From DATCJU01 sp036562635 (GTDB taxonomy: Bacteria > Actinomycetota > Actinomycetes > Mycobacteriales > Pseudonocardiaceae), in assembly GCA_036562635.1 (NCBI GenBank), contig DATCJU010000175.1:1-61626 (forward strand): 61,626 bases of DNA, written 5' to 3'. The notes beneath the pieces were generated by a model, which was not told where the DNA came from, made no database searches, and was given only the letters and a program-made list of their open reading frames with translations. The first letter of the stretch is position 1, and each line of letters begins with the position of its first letter. Made by a program: the position numbers and the translations under genes. Shown here piece by piece: positions 8,360-16,920 of the stretch.

Positions 8360-9399
8360 CCGTAGACAGTGGGACCACCCAGCGGCTGGAGGTCGAGGCC
8401 GAGAAGGCCACCGAGCCGCTGCTCCAGGTCCGTGACCTGGTGAAGACCTTCCCGGTCCGCGGTGGCGGCATCATCCCGCGCACCGTCGGTCACGTGCACG
8501 CCGTCTCGGGCGTCTCGTTCGATCTCGCCGCCGGGGAGACCCTCGGTCTGGTCGGGGAGTCCGGGTGCGGCAAGTCCACCACCGGCCGGGCCATCCTGCA
8601 GCTGCACAAGCCGACGTCCGGGTCGGTGCGGTTCCAGGGCAAGGAGCTGACCAAGCTCTCCGCCAAGGAGATGCGACCCGTCCGTCGGGACATGCAGCTC
8701 GTGTTCCAGGACCCGTACGCGTCGCTCAACCCGCGCTGGCAGGTCAACGACATCGTCGCCGAGCCGCTGCGCATCCACCGGATCGGCAACGCCCGGGAGA
8801 TCCAGCAGAAGGTCGACTCGCTGCTGGAGCTGGTGGGGCTGAACCCCGAGCACCGCAACCGCTACCCGCACGAGTTCTCCGGCGGTCAGCGGCAGCGCAT
8901 CGGCATCGCCCGGGCGCTGGCCCTGGAGCCCAAGCTGGTCGTGCTGGACGAGCCGGTGTCCGCGTTGGACGTGTCGGTGCAGGCCGGTGTGATCAACCTG
9001 TTGGAGGAGCTGCAGGAGCGGCTGGGTCTGGCCTACCTGTTCGTGGCGCACGACCTGTCCGTGGTGCAGCACATCTCCGACCGGGTGGCGGTGATGTACC
9101 TGGGCAAGATCGTGGAGATCGGCCCCCGGGACGACATCTACGAGCGGCCCACCCACCCCTACACCCAGGCGCTGCTGTCCGCCGTGCCGGAGCCGGACCC
9201 CAAGCGGGAGCGGCAGCGGCAGCGGATCGTGCTCAGCGGTGACGTGCCCAGCCCGGTCAACCCGCCGTCGGGGTGCCGGTTCCGCACCCGGTGCTGGAAG
9301 GCACAGGAGATCTGCGCCAAGGAGGAGCCCAAGCTCGAGCAGCGCGTGGGCGGCACCCTCTCGGCCTGCCACTTCCCCGAGGTGCGCAAGGTTCTCTGA
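8356..9399 (+). CDS. Peptide ABC transporter ATP-binding protein, DppF type
   Basis: A 347-residue second ATPase, pairing with the DppD-type protein. It shows Walker A GESGCGKST, Q-loop VFQDPYASLNPR, signature FSGGQRQR, Walker B LVVLDEPVSALD and the H-loop VAHDLS, plus the C-terminal cluster SGCRFRTRCWKAQEIC. ATG 8356 lies in an ATGA overlap with the previous gene. It is the last gene of the operon; a strong hairpin follows at 9421-9461. Confidence 0.94.
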   Translation: MTVDSGTTQRLEVEAEKATEPLLQVRDLVKTFPVRGGGIIPRTVGHVHAVSGVSFDLAAGETLGLVGESGCGKSTTGRAILQLHKPTSGSVRFQGKELTKLSAKEMRPVRRDMQLVFQDPYASLNPRWQVNDIVAEPLRIHRIGNAREIQQKVDSLLELVGLNPEHRNRYPHEFSGGQRQRIGIARALALEPKLVVLDEPVSALDVSVQAGVINLLEELQERLGLAYLFVAHDLSVVQHISDRVAVMYLGKIVEIGPRDDIYERPTHPYTQALLSAVPEPDPKRERQRQRIVLSGDVPSPVNPPSGCRFRTRCWKAQEICAKEEPKLEQRVGGTLSACHFPEVRKVL

Positions 9400-9420
9400 T
9401 CACCGGATCGCGTCAGGATC

Positions 9421-9461
9421 ACGCGCGGGTTGAACCGGGTTGTCCGGTTCAACCCGCGCGT
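9421..9461 (+). terminator. Strong hairpin terminator after the peptide transporter operon
   Basis: A perfect 18-bp stem (9421-9438 with 9444-9461) with a 5-nt loop lies 21 nt after the stop of the second ATPase. No T-tract follows. The mshB -10 box begins only 24 nt further on. Confidence 0.85.
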
Positions 9462-9484
9462 GCCATGAGGGATCGGTGAGGCTC

Positions 9485-9490
9485 TACGCT
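9485..9490 (+). promoter_or_regulatory. -10 box for leaderless mshB
   Basis: TACGCT ends 6 nt before GTG 9497, so transcription should start at or next to the start codon. No Shine-Dalgarno sequence is present. Confidence 0.6.
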
Positions 9491-9496
9491 GGCCGG

Positions 9497-10390
9497 GTGA
9501 CACTGACGGCACCACCACGGTTGATGCTGGTCCACGCGCATCCGGACGACGAAACGCTCTGCGACGGCGGCACGATCGCCCGCTACGCCGCCCACGGTGT
9601 GCATGTCACGGTGGTCACCTGCACCCTCGGCGAGGAGGGCGAGATCATCCCCGAGCCGCTGCGCGGCCTTGCCGTCGACCAGGCCGACCAGCTCGGCGGC
9701 TACCGGATCGGTGAGTTGCGCTCGGCCTGTGCCGCGTTGGGTGTCGCCGACCACCGGTTCCTCGGCGGTATGGGGCGGTGGCGCGACTCCGGTATGGCCG
9801 GCACCAAGGCCAACGGCCATCCCAGGGCCTTCGCAGCCGGCGACTTCGACGAGCAGGTCGCCGCGCTGGTGGAGGTGATGCAGCAGGTCAGGCCGCAGGT
9901 CCTGGTCACCTACGCCGCCGACGGTGGTTACGGGCACCCCGACCACGTCCGCGCCCACGAGATCACCATGGCCGCCGTGGAGGAGGTCCGTGACGTGGAG
10001 CGGGTCTTCTACACCGTGCACTCCCGTTCCGCGGTCGAGGCCGGACTGCGGGAGCTGGCCCAGTTGCCCGATCTTCCGTTCCGGCTGCCCGAGCCCGGTG
10101 AGCTGCCGACTGTCGACGACGCGCTGATCACCACCACGATCGACGTGTCCGCCCACCTCGCCGCGAAGCTGAGCGCCATGCGGGCACACGCCACCCAGAT
10201 CAGCGTGTGGCAGAACGGCGCCGGCGCGGCGAGCTTCGCCCTGTCCAACGGCATCGCCCAACCCGTGCTCAACACCGAGCACTACGTGTTGGCCAAGGGA
10301 GACCCCGAGGGCGTGGCGGATGACCTGTTCGGCGGGCTGTTCAGCGGAGTGTTCGCCGAGGCCGGGCAGGACCAGGCGGGGCAGTGGTGA
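9497..10390 (+). CDS. mshB: GlcNAc-Ins deacetylase MshB (mycothiol biosynthesis)
   Basis: A 297-residue zinc deacetylase of the PIG-L/LmbE family. MshB removes the acetyl group from GlcNAc-inositol, the second committed step of mycothiol synthesis in the cytoplasm. The metal and catalytic motif HAHPDDE lies at residues 13-19 (H15, D17, D18), and the third zinc ligand is in GYGHPDHVRAHE near residue 145. The length matches the roughly 300-residue family. The start is GTG 9497, preceded by a -10 box at 6 nt and no Shine-Dalgarno, so it is probably leaderless. It follows the peptide transporter terminator and precedes a small membrane protein gene, as in mycobacteria. Confidence 0.93.
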   Translation: MTLTAPPRLMLVHAHPDDETLCDGGTIARYAAHGVHVTVVTCTLGEEGEIIPEPLRGLAVDQADQLGGYRIGELRSACAALGVADHRFLGGMGRWRDSGMAGTKANGHPRAFAAGDFDEQVAALVEVMQQVRPQVLVTYAADGGYGHPDHVRAHEITMAAVEEVRDVERVFYTVHSRSAVEAGLRELAQLPDLPFRLPEPGELPTVDDALITTTIDVSAHLAAKLSAMRAHATQISVWQNGAGAASFALSNGIAQPVLNTEHYVLAKGDPEGVADDLFGGLFSGVFAEAGQDQAGQW

Positions 10391-10396
10391 GCGCCG

Positions 10397-10828
10397 GTGA
10401 GGGGTGACCGGCTGCTGCTGGCCGTCCTGTTGTTCGACACGGTGCTGCTGGCCGCGATCGAGCTGTTGTTCCTCCCGCTGCGGGTCGGTGACCTGGGGCT
10501 GCCGGACGGGTGGCTGCCGGAGGGGGCGGCGATCTGGCCGTTGCCGGTGAGCGCCGTCCTGGCCGCGGTGACCATGCCGCTGCTGGTGCGCGCCGCCGGT
10601 CGTTTCTCCGGGCGGGTCGGGGTGGCCGCGCTGCCCCTGTTGCTGTGGCTGGTGGCACTGGTGGTCATCGGCCTGGCCGGTCCCGGCGGCGACATCGTCC
10701 TGATCCCCGACTGGCGGCTGCTGTTGCTGCTCGGGGCGGGGGCCTTCCCGGCGGCCGTGGCCCTCGGCGCGCTGATGGGACGGCCTCCCGAGGCGGGCGA
10801 GCGGGACCGGGAGGACGCGGCGCCGTGA
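10397..10828 (+). CDS. Small integral membrane protein downstream of mshB
   Basis: A 143-residue protein of unknown function with four predicted membrane helices spread over nearly its whole length, starting LLLAVLLFDTVLLAAIELLFL. The C-terminus is short, charged and cytoplasmic (GERDREDAAP). It starts at GTG 10397, 6 nt after mshB, and is probably co-transcribed. Its position matches the conserved hypothetical gene after mshB in M. tuberculosis (Rv1171). No catalytic motif is visible. Confidence 0.75.
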   Translation: MRGDRLLLAVLLFDTVLLAAIELLFLPLRVGDLGLPDGWLPEGAAIWPLPVSAVLAAVTMPLLVRAAGRFSGRVGVAALPLLLWLVALVVIGLAGPGGDIVLIPDWRLLLLLGAGAFPAAVALGALMGRPPEAGERDREDAAP

Positions 10829-10847
10829 CCGGGCCGGTGAGGAGCCG

Positions 10848-11651
10848 ATGAGCGAGGCGATCACCGATCGCGACGTGGTGCGCGTGCTGCGGCCGTTCGT
10901 CCGGGCGACCAGCCCGGTGTTGGACGCGCTGCGCGAGGCCGACTTCCTCGGGCTGCGGGGCCGGTCGGCCGGGGAGGAGCTGCCCGAGGACGCCGACCGT
11001 CGCACGGTGGATCGGCTGCTCGACCGGCTGGCCCGGATGCGGGTGCCGGGCACGGCGGCCTGGGCGGTGATGGACATCGGGCAGCGCACCGACTGGTGGG
11101 TGAACCGGGTCGGCAGGGTCACCGCCCTGCTCGCCGCCGTCCCCGGGATCGGTGGGGCACTGGCCGACCGACTGCCGATCCAGGACGCGCTGGGCGCCGC
11201 GGGTCAGGGCCTGGTGCTGTGTGCCGTGGCCGGGGAGTACGGGGTGGACGAGGCCGAGCGGGTGCGGCTGCTGGCCGCCGTGCTGTTCCAGCGGGACATC
11301 ACCCCCGAACTGGCCGTCCGGCCCGCGGCGGGCAGCTCCCGGGACGAGGACGACAGGCGCACCGCGGAGCTGGCCGGCGAGCTGACCGAGTCGCGGCGGC
11401 GGCACGGTCGGGTCACGCTCCGCGCGGTCGCCCGGACCGTGTGGCGGTTGGGCCGGGCGCTGTGGTCGCTGGAGGACGAGCTGGGACGGCGGCCGCAGGG
11501 CCGCCTCCACCACCAGGTGCTCGGCGCCCTGCCCGGTGTCGGGATGATCGGCGACTACCTGGGGGAGCGGAGCGCACTGCGCCGCGCCGCCCGTCAGGGC
11601 GTGGCCTGGATCACCGCGCGTCCTCCGACGGCTGGACGGACCGCCGGCTGA
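10848..11651 (+). CDS. EcsC-like protein of unknown function
   Basis: A 267-residue protein. The middle (VGRVTALLAAVPGIGGAL, then a helix LVLCAVAGEYGVD and the following VRLLAAVLFQRDI) and the end (LPGVGMIGDYLGERSALRRAARQG) resemble the EcsC family, cytoplasmic proteins with hydrophobic helices of unclear role. The match is by pattern only. A charged insert rich in Arg and Asp lies at about residues 165-190. ATG 10848 has GGTGAGGAG just upstream, and the gene follows the small membrane protein by 19 nt in a probable mshB operon. Confidence 0.55.
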   Translation: MSEAITDRDVVRVLRPFVRATSPVLDALREADFLGLRGRSAGEELPEDADRRTVDRLLDRLARMRVPGTAAWAVMDIGQRTDWWVNRVGRVTALLAAVPGIGGALADRLPIQDALGAAGQGLVLCAVAGEYGVDEAERVRLLAAVLFQRDITPELAVRPAAGSSRDEDDRRTAELAGELTESRRRHGRVTLRAVARTVWRLGRALWSLEDELGRRPQGRLHHQVLGALPGVGMIGDYLGERSALRRAARQGVAWITARPPTAGRTAG

Positions 11652-11989
11652 CGCACGGCCCCTCCCGCGGCCGGGGACCCCACGGGCGATGACCCGACCC
11701 GGTGGAGGGGCCCGCTCCGGCGGGGCACGCCCGGTGCCCGCCACCCGGTCACCGGTGTCGCCATACTGAGTGTGGCGGATATCTCACCTGGTCGGGCGGC
11801 GGTGTCACGAGTGTTTTACCAGCGATCTCCCGGTTCCGGTTCCAGCGAGGTGGGGCAAGCTTCCGGGCAGGAGGGACACCGCCTGCAGATGTGGCGGGTA
11901 CACGAGGGATACTGTCGCCTGCCACGGGATGAGGCGTACAACACCTCCGGCCCCGGTGGCTGGACCGTACGAGGAGCAGGAGAGCCGTC
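11652..11989. other. Intergenic region upstream of the ferredoxin gene
   Basis: A 338-bp gap without a gene. A GC-rich imperfect hairpin around 11726-11752 could end the mshB operon. A near-perfect inverted repeat GCCATACT-G-AGTGTGGC lies at 11760-11776. A possible -10 TACTGT lies at 11910-11915, about 75 nt before the ferredoxin start; no convincing -35 accompanies it. Confidence 0.4.
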
Positions 11990-12310
11990 GTGACCTACGT
12001 GATCGCCGAGCCCTGCGTCGACGTGCTCGACAAGGCGTGCATCGAGGAGTGCCCTGTTGACTGCATCTACGAGGGGGACCGGATGCTCTACATCCACCCC
12101 GACGAGTGTGTCGACTGCGGCGCGTGCGAACCGGTCTGCCCGGTCGAGGCGATCTACTACGAGGACGACGTCCCCGACCAGTGGCGGGAGTACGTGAAGG
12201 CCAACGCCGACTTCTTCGCCGAGCTCGGTTCTCCGGGCGGTGCCTCGAAGGTGGGCAAGGTCAGCGCCGACCCGCAGTTCATCCGCGACCTGCCGCCCCA
12301 GGGCGAGTGA
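11990..12310 (+). CDS. fdxA: 7Fe ferredoxin FdxA/FdxC
   Basis: A 106-residue seven-iron ferredoxin that carries electrons in the cytoplasm. The cysteine pattern fits the Azotobacter FdI type: C9, C17 and C50 would bind the [3Fe-4S] cluster, C21, C40, C43 and C46 the [4Fe-4S] cluster, and C25 is the extra cysteine. A C-terminal extension of about 45 residues, QWREYVKANADFFAELG onward, is typical of the actinobacterial form. The start is GTG 11990 with AGGAG at 11978-11982 and a 7-nt spacer. The stop overlaps the start of dapC by 4 bases (GTGA), a pairing conserved in actinobacteria although the functional link to lysine synthesis is unclear. Confidence 0.95.
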   Translation: MTYVIAEPCVDVLDKACIEECPVDCIYEGDRMLYIHPDECVDCGACEPVCPVEAIYYEDDVPDQWREYVKANADFFAELGSPGGASKVGKVSADPQFIRDLPPQGE

Positions 12311-13425
12311 GCACCACCGAGATGACTCGCCCGGGGGAGCCGCGACTGCCGGACTTCCCCTGGGACACGCTGGCCGACCACGCCGCCCGCGCGCGTCAGC
12401 ACCCGGGTGGCGTGGTCGACCTGTCGGTGGGCACCCCGGTCGACCCCGTGCCGGAGGTGATCCGTCGGGCCCTGGGGTCCGTCGCCGACCGGCCCGGTTA
12501 CCCCCAGACGCACGGCACCCCCGAGCTGCGCCGAGCCGTCGTGGACTCCATGGAGCGTCGGTACGGGGTGACCGGTCTGGACCCGGACGCCGTACTGCCC
12601 ACCATCGGTTCCAAGGAACTCGTTGCCTGGCTTCCGGTGCTGCTCGGGGTGCGGCCCGGTGACGTGGTGGCGATCCCCGCACTGGCCTACCCCACCTACG
12701 AGGTGGGGGCGCGGCTGGCCGGGGCCGAGGTGGTGCGCCTGGCGGACGGTGAGCGGCCTCCGCCGGGGACCAGGTTGCTGTGGTTGAACTCGCCGTCCAA
12801 CCCGACCGGGCGGGTGCTGTCGGCTGCGGCGCTGGCCGAGGCGGTGACCGCGGCACGGGAGATCGGCGCGGTGGTGGCCTCGGACGAGTGCTACCTGGCC
12901 CTGGGCTGGGAGGCGGAGCCGGTGTCGGTGCTGCACCCCGAGGTGTGTGGGGGACGTTTCGACGGCCTGCTCGCGGTCCACTCGCTGTCCAAGTCGTCCA
13001 ACCTGGCCGGGTACCGTGCCGGGTTCGTCACCGGCGACCCCGCCCTGGTCGCCCGGTTGCTGCACGTGCGCAAGCACGCCGGGATGATCGTGCCGCGCCC
13101 GGTGCAGGAGGCGGTGACCGTCGCGTCGACCGACGACGGGCACGTGGCCGAGCAACGGGCCCGGTACCGGGCACGGCGTGAGGTGCTGCGTCCGGCCCTG
13201 GAGGCCGCCGGGTTCACCGTCGACCACTCCGAGGCCGGTCTCTACCTGTGGGCGACCCGGGGCGAGGACGCCTGGGAGACCGTGTCCTGGCTGGCCGAAC
13301 GCGGCATCCTGGCCGCACCGGGCACGTTCTACGGCCCGGCGGGCGGTCGGCACGTGCGGATCGCGCTGACCGCGACCGACGAGCGGATCGCCGCGGCGGC
13401 CGCACGCCTCACCGGACACGAGTAG
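12307..13425 (+). CDS. dapC: N-succinyldiaminopimelate aminotransferase DapC
   Basis: A 372-residue fold-type I PLP aminotransferase. It should convert N-succinyl-2-amino-6-ketopimelate to N-succinyl-LL-diaminopimelate for lysine and peptidoglycan. Family marks are YPQTHGTPELRRAV, the NSPSNPTG motif and the PLP lysine in SLSKSSNLAGYR. The succinyl-DAP assignment rests on the ferredoxin-dapC arrangement typical of actinobacteria and on dapD and dapE a few kb downstream. GTG 12307 overlaps the ferredoxin stop. The substrate is inferred; another amino acid cannot be excluded from sequence alone. Confidence 0.88.
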   Translation: MSTTEMTRPGEPRLPDFPWDTLADHAARARQHPGGVVDLSVGTPVDPVPEVIRRALGSVADRPGYPQTHGTPELRRAVVDSMERRYGVTGLDPDAVLPTIGSKELVAWLPVLLGVRPGDVVAIPALAYPTYEVGARLAGAEVVRLADGERPPPGTRLLWLNSPSNPTGRVLSAAALAEAVTAAREIGAVVASDECYLALGWEAEPVSVLHPEVCGGRFDGLLAVHSLSKSSNLAGYRAGFVTGDPALVARLLHVRKHAGMIVPRPVQEAVTVASTDDGHVAEQRARYRARREVLRPALEAAGFTVDHSEAGLYLWATRGEDAWETVSWLAERGILAAPGTFYGPAGGRHVRIALTATDERIAAAAARLTGHE

Positions 13426-13474
13426 CCCCGGCCCGCCTCGCCGGGTGCTTCCTACGCCGAACCCGGTGACGTCC

Positions 13475-14443
13475 TCAGACACGGCGGGCGCGGCGGTCCA
13501 CCTTCCGCCAGGCCCGCCACCAGCGCTCCCGGCAGGTGGCCCGGCGGGCACGCTCCTGTTCCACCAACCGACCGGCGACGAACGCGACCAGGGGGTCGGC
13601 CGGGTCGACACGCTCCGGATCGGTGACCAGCCGGCGGAGGTGTTGCTCGGCCACCACGGCGTCCTGGTGCTCGCCCAGCAGGTCCTGCAACCTCCGGGCC
13701 GCCCTGGCCAGTTTCGCGGCCCGCTTGCCCATGACCGGGGTGGCCAGTTCCGCGACGTAGCGCAGACGCTTGCTCGCGATCCGGATCCGGTGCAGTTCGT
13801 CGTCCTCGGCCCCGGCGGGGTCCCGGGCCAGCGCGGTCGCACGTCGGCGCAGTGCGCGGTACTGCCGTCGGACCAGCCCGGTCAGGTCCGGGCCGTCGCC
13901 GTCCTCCGGGCCCGGCAGCGGTTCCCGGACCGCGGCGGCGAGTCGACGCAGCAGGGCCGGATACCGCCTGTCGGACAGGGCGGTCAGCATGTGTTCCCTG
14001 GCCTGCTCCCGCTCGGCAGCCAGTCCGGCCAGGAGCCGCTCGGCCGCGGCGCGTTCCGCCTCGGGAAGGTCGTCGACGAGGACACGCAGGTGTTCCAGCA
14101 GCACGTCCAGGTCCCGGACCGGTCCCAGGGCACGGCCCAGCCAGCCGAGCTCGGTGCGCAGCTCGTCGCCCCAGTCCGGGGCGAGCACCGGATGGGCGGC
14201 CCGCAGCACCGCCCGTATCCGCCGCACGGCGACCCGCATCCGGTGCAGGTCCTCGGGATCGGCCCCGGCCCGGGTGCCCTCGTCGTGGGCGACCAGGAGC
14301 CGGAGCTGCGTGTCCAGCAGCGCCCGGACGTGCTCGGCCGGTGCGGCGTCGTCGGGCGGCCCGGGAAGGGCGGGCAGGTTGCGCACCTCCGCCGGGATCA
14401 CCGTCCGGCGCCGTCGTCGCGGCCGCGGTGCGGCGGCAGTCAC
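13475..14443 (-). CDS. CHAD domain protein
   Basis: A 322-residue CHAD (conserved histidine alpha-helical domain) protein. Two repeats are visible, each with the histidine-containing helix DLHRMRVAVRRIRAVLR and ELHRIRIASKRLRYVAE. CHAD domains bind inorganic polyphosphate through basic surfaces, and the protein is very Arg-rich. The CYTH triphosphatase domain often joined to CHAD is absent. The start is GTG 14443, with TAGACT 6 nt upstream and no Shine-Dalgarno (leaderless). It converges on dapC and diverges from the winged-helix gene at 14559. Confidence 0.85.
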   Translation of the reverse strand: MTAAAPRPRRRRRTVIPAEVRNLPALPGPPDDAAPAEHVRALLDTQLRLLVAHDEGTRAGADPEDLHRMRVAVRRIRAVLRAAHPVLAPDWGDELRTELGWLGRALGPVRDLDVLLEHLRVLVDDLPEAERAAAERLLAGLAAEREQAREHMLTALSDRRYPALLRRLAAAVREPLPGPEDGDGPDLTGLVRRQYRALRRRATALARDPAGAEDDELHRIRIASKRLRYVAELATPVMGKRAAKLARAARRLQDLLGEHQDAVVAEQHLRRLVTDPERVDPADPLVAFVAGRLVEQERARRATCRERWWRAWRKVDRRARRV

Positions 14444-14449
14444 CGCCCC

Positions 14450-14455
14450 AGTCTA
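14450..14455 (-). promoter_or_regulatory. -10 box for the leaderless CHAD gene
   Basis: TAGACT on the minus strand lies 6 nt before GTG 14443. Confidence 0.6.
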
Positions 14456-14558
14456 GGTGACCCTGGGTGAGAGCGCGGGTGACGAGAGTGTCGTCCCCCG
14501 GGCGGAGGACGGCCGGCGCTGCCTCGCCGTTGTCGGTCCGGGCTGTTAGGAAGGCGGG

Positions 14559-15683
14559 GTGGTGGAGTGTCTGTCCTGGGACCGGGTGGTGGCGTGGCGG
14601 GCGCGGCGGCACCAGTTGCACGAGCGCGCACCGGCCGACGCCGCCCTGGAGGTGGTCGGCCGGATCACCGGCCTGCACGCCCAGCTGATGAGCTCGGCCG
14701 AACTCGCCCTGTGGGCCAGGGTGGAGGGGGTGGCGGCCGACACGGTGAGGCGGGCGCTGTGGCAGGACCGCACCCTGGTGAAGCTCTGGGCGATGCGGGG
14801 AACACTGCACCTGCTGCCGGCGGCCGATCTCCCGTTGTGGCAGGCCGGGCTGCGCACCTACCGGCACTACCTCAGGCCGGTGTGGTTCCGGCACTTCGGT
14901 GTCACTCCCGACGAGCTCGAGCAGCTCGTCGCCGCGGTCGCCGACGTCCTGGACGGGCGGGAGCTGACCCGGGAGGAGCTGGCCGACGAGGTCGCCGCCC
15001 GCACCGGGTCACCGGCCCTGGGGGAGAAGCTGCGGGAGAGCTGGGGCGCGCTGCTCAAGCCGGTGTCCTTCCGCGGGCAGCTGTGCTTCGCCCCCAACCG
15101 CGTCCGCCACGTCAGTTTCACGCGCCCGGCGAGCTGGTTGCCGGGGTTGACGGAACAGGACCCTGAGCGTGCCCTGCCCGAGATCGCCCGGCGTTTCCTC
15201 GCCGCGCACGGTCCGGCGACCCGGGAGGACCTGGCGCGCTGGTGGGCGGTGTCGCCGGCCCAGGCGGGGCGGATGCTGGCCGCGTTGGGTGAGGAGGCGG
15301 TGCAGGTCGAGGTGGACGGCGCACCCGGGTGGTGGGTGTTGGTCGCTGACCTGGACGAGCTGCGGCACGCCGAGCCGGTCCGTTCGGTGCGGTTGCTGCC
15401 GGCCTTCGACCAGTACGTGGTCGCCGCCACCAAGCACGCCGCACGGCTGATGCCCGGGGACTTCACCGACCGGGTCTACCGGGCACAGGGCTGGCTGTCC
15501 CCGGTGCTGCTGGTGGACGGGTGGATGGCGGGCGTGTGGTCGCACGAGCGGCGGGGCGACCGGGTGCGGGTGCGGCTCGAACCGTTCGGTGAGCTTCCCG
15601 AGCGGGTGCACCGGGCGGCGGTGGCCGAGGCGGAGCGACTGGCCGCGTTCCTCGGTGGTCGGTTGGAGCTCGACGAGGGCTAG
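14559..15683 (+). CDS. Winged-helix DNA-binding protein, AlkZ-like (HTH_42 family)
   Basis: A 374-residue protein of the winged-helix HTH_42 family that includes the interstrand-crosslink glycosylases AlkZ/YcaQ. Family signs are VVGRITGLHAQLMSSAELALW near residue 30, LWAMRGTLHLLPAADLP near 75, the winged-helix part ATREDLARWWAVSPAQAGRML and LLPAFDQYVVA near 285. A glycosylase function is possible, but many members are uncharacterised; I did not locate the paired QxQ/QxD catalytic residues with confidence. The start is GTG 14559 or the adjacent GTG 14562, with AGGAAGG upstream. It is divergent from the CHAD gene. Confidence 0.75.
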   Translation: MVECLSWDRVVAWRARRHQLHERAPADAALEVVGRITGLHAQLMSSAELALWARVEGVAADTVRRALWQDRTLVKLWAMRGTLHLLPAADLPLWQAGLRTYRHYLRPVWFRHFGVTPDELEQLVAAVADVLDGRELTREELADEVAARTGSPALGEKLRESWGALLKPVSFRGQLCFAPNRVRHVSFTRPASWLPGLTEQDPERALPEIARRFLAAHGPATREDLARWWAVSPAQAGRMLAALGEEAVQVEVDGAPGWWVLVADLDELRHAEPVRSVRLLPAFDQYVVAATKHAARLMPGDFTDRVYRAQGWLSPVLLVDGWMAGVWSHERRGDRVRVRLEPFGELPERVHRAAVAEAERLAAFLGGRLELDEG

Positions 15684-15727
15684 CCGGACACGCTTCCCCG
15701 GGCCGGTTCCCCGACCCGGGAACGGGT

Positions 15728-15771
15728 GGCGGGCCCTTCGCGGCCGCACGGAGCGACGCGCGGGGCCCGCC
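15728..15771. terminator. Possible bidirectional terminator
   Basis: A 9-bp stem (15728-15736 with 15763-15771) with a long 26-nt loop lies between the convergent winged-helix gene and dapD. The long loop makes it a weak call. Confidence 0.35.
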
Positions 15772-15786
15772 GGAGCGTCCGTGGGG

Positions 15787-16785
15787 TCAGTCGTTGGCGT
15801 GCAGGGCGGCGTTCAGCTCGATCCCGGTGCCCTGCCGCGGCACGACCTCCACCGCACCGGTGGTGGAGTTGCGCCGGAACAGCAGGTTGGACCGGCCGGA
15901 CAGTTCCCGGGCCTTCACCACGTGCCCGTCGGGCAGCGTGACCTTGGTGCCGGCGGTGACGTACAGGCCGGCCTCGACCACGCAGTCGTCGCCCAGCGAG
16001 ATGCCGATACCGGCGTTGGCCCCGATCAGGCAGCGCTCGCCGACGGAGATGACCTCCTTGCCGCCACCGGACAGCGTGCCCATGATCGACGCGCCGCCGC
16101 CGAGGTCGGAGCCGTCTCCGACGACCACCCCGGCCGAGATGCGACCCTCGACCATGGAGGCGCCCAGGGTGCCGGCGTTGAAGTTCACGAACCCCTCGTG
16201 CATCACGGTGGTGCCCACGGCCAGGTGAGCGCCCAGCCGCACGCGGTCGGCGTCGGCGATCCGCACTCCGGTGGGGAGCACGTAGTCCACCATGCGCGGG
16301 AACTTGTCCACCCCGTACACGGTGACCGGGCCCCGGGCACGCAGCCGCATCCGGGTGGCCTCGAAACCGTCCACCGGGCACGGCCCGTGGTTGGTCCACA
16401 CCACGTTGCTCAGCAGGCCGAAGATCCCGTCGAGGTTGCAGCCGTGCGGGCGGATCAGCCGGCCGGAGAGCAGGTGCAACCGCAGGTAGACGTCGTGCGC
16501 GTCGCGCGGGGCGTCGGCGAGCCGGGTGATGCGGGTGCGCACCGCGACCACTTCCACGCCGCGGGCCTCGTCCGGTCCCAGCAGTTCGGCCACGGACTGC
16601 CCCAGTGCCTCGGTCGCCTCCTCGGCGGACAGCCGCACGGTCCCCGACTCACCGTCGGGGGCGTCGTCCAGCTTGGGGCCGGGAAACCAGGTGTCCAGCA
16701 CCGCGCCTCCGGGGGTGACGGTGGCCAGGCCGACACCGTGGGCACCGGTCGTGGTCGGGTCCGGGTTCTGTGTCGCGCTGCTCAC
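15787..16785 (-). CDS. dapD: Tetrahydrodipicolinate N-succinyltransferase DapD
   Basis: A 332-residue left-handed beta-helix acyltransferase. DapD transfers succinyl from succinyl-CoA to tetrahydrodipicolinate, opening the succinylase branch of the DAP/lysine pathway. The hexapeptide-repeat region is clear in the second half (VVVGDGSDLGGGASIMGTLS, then CLIGANAGIGISLGDDC). The N-terminal part with GPKLDDAP matches the actinobacterial DapD type rather than the proteobacterial one. The start is GTG 16785 with TAAGTT 8 nt upstream and no Shine-Dalgarno. It is divergent from dapE with a 135-nt gap. Confidence 0.94.
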   Translation of the reverse strand: MSSATQNPDPTTTGAHGVGLATVTPGGAVLDTWFPGPKLDDAPDGESGTVRLSAEEATEALGQSVAELLGPDEARGVEVVAVRTRITRLADAPRDAHDVYLRLHLLSGRLIRPHGCNLDGIFGLLSNVVWTNHGPCPVDGFEATRMRLRARGPVTVYGVDKFPRMVDYVLPTGVRIADADRVRLGAHLAVGTTVMHEGFVNFNAGTLGASMVEGRISAGVVVGDGSDLGGGASIMGTLSGGGKEVISVGERCLIGANAGIGISLGDDCVVEAGLYVTAGTKVTLPDGHVVKARELSGRSNLLFRRNSTTGAVEVVPRQGTGIELNAALHAND

Positions 16786-16793
16786 GAGGTGCA

Positions 16794-16799
16794 AACTTA
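16794..16799 (-). promoter_or_regulatory. -10 box for leaderless dapD
   Basis: TAAGTT on the minus strand lies 8 nt before GTG 16785. Confidence 0.6.
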
Positions 16800-16906
16800 A
16801 TCGGCGCTGGTCCACGGGGTGCGGGTGGGCCGGGACGGGCATCCGGTCGGGTGCGGTCGCCGGGACGGCACCGTCGGGTGGACGGCGTCGGGACGGCCCG
16901 GGTGGG

Positions 16907-16912
16907 TAACGT
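16907..16912 (+). promoter_or_regulatory. -10 box for leaderless dapE
   Basis: TAACGT lies 8 nt before GTG 16921, mirroring the spacing at divergent dapD. Confidence 0.6.
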
Positions 16913-16920
16913 CCCCGACC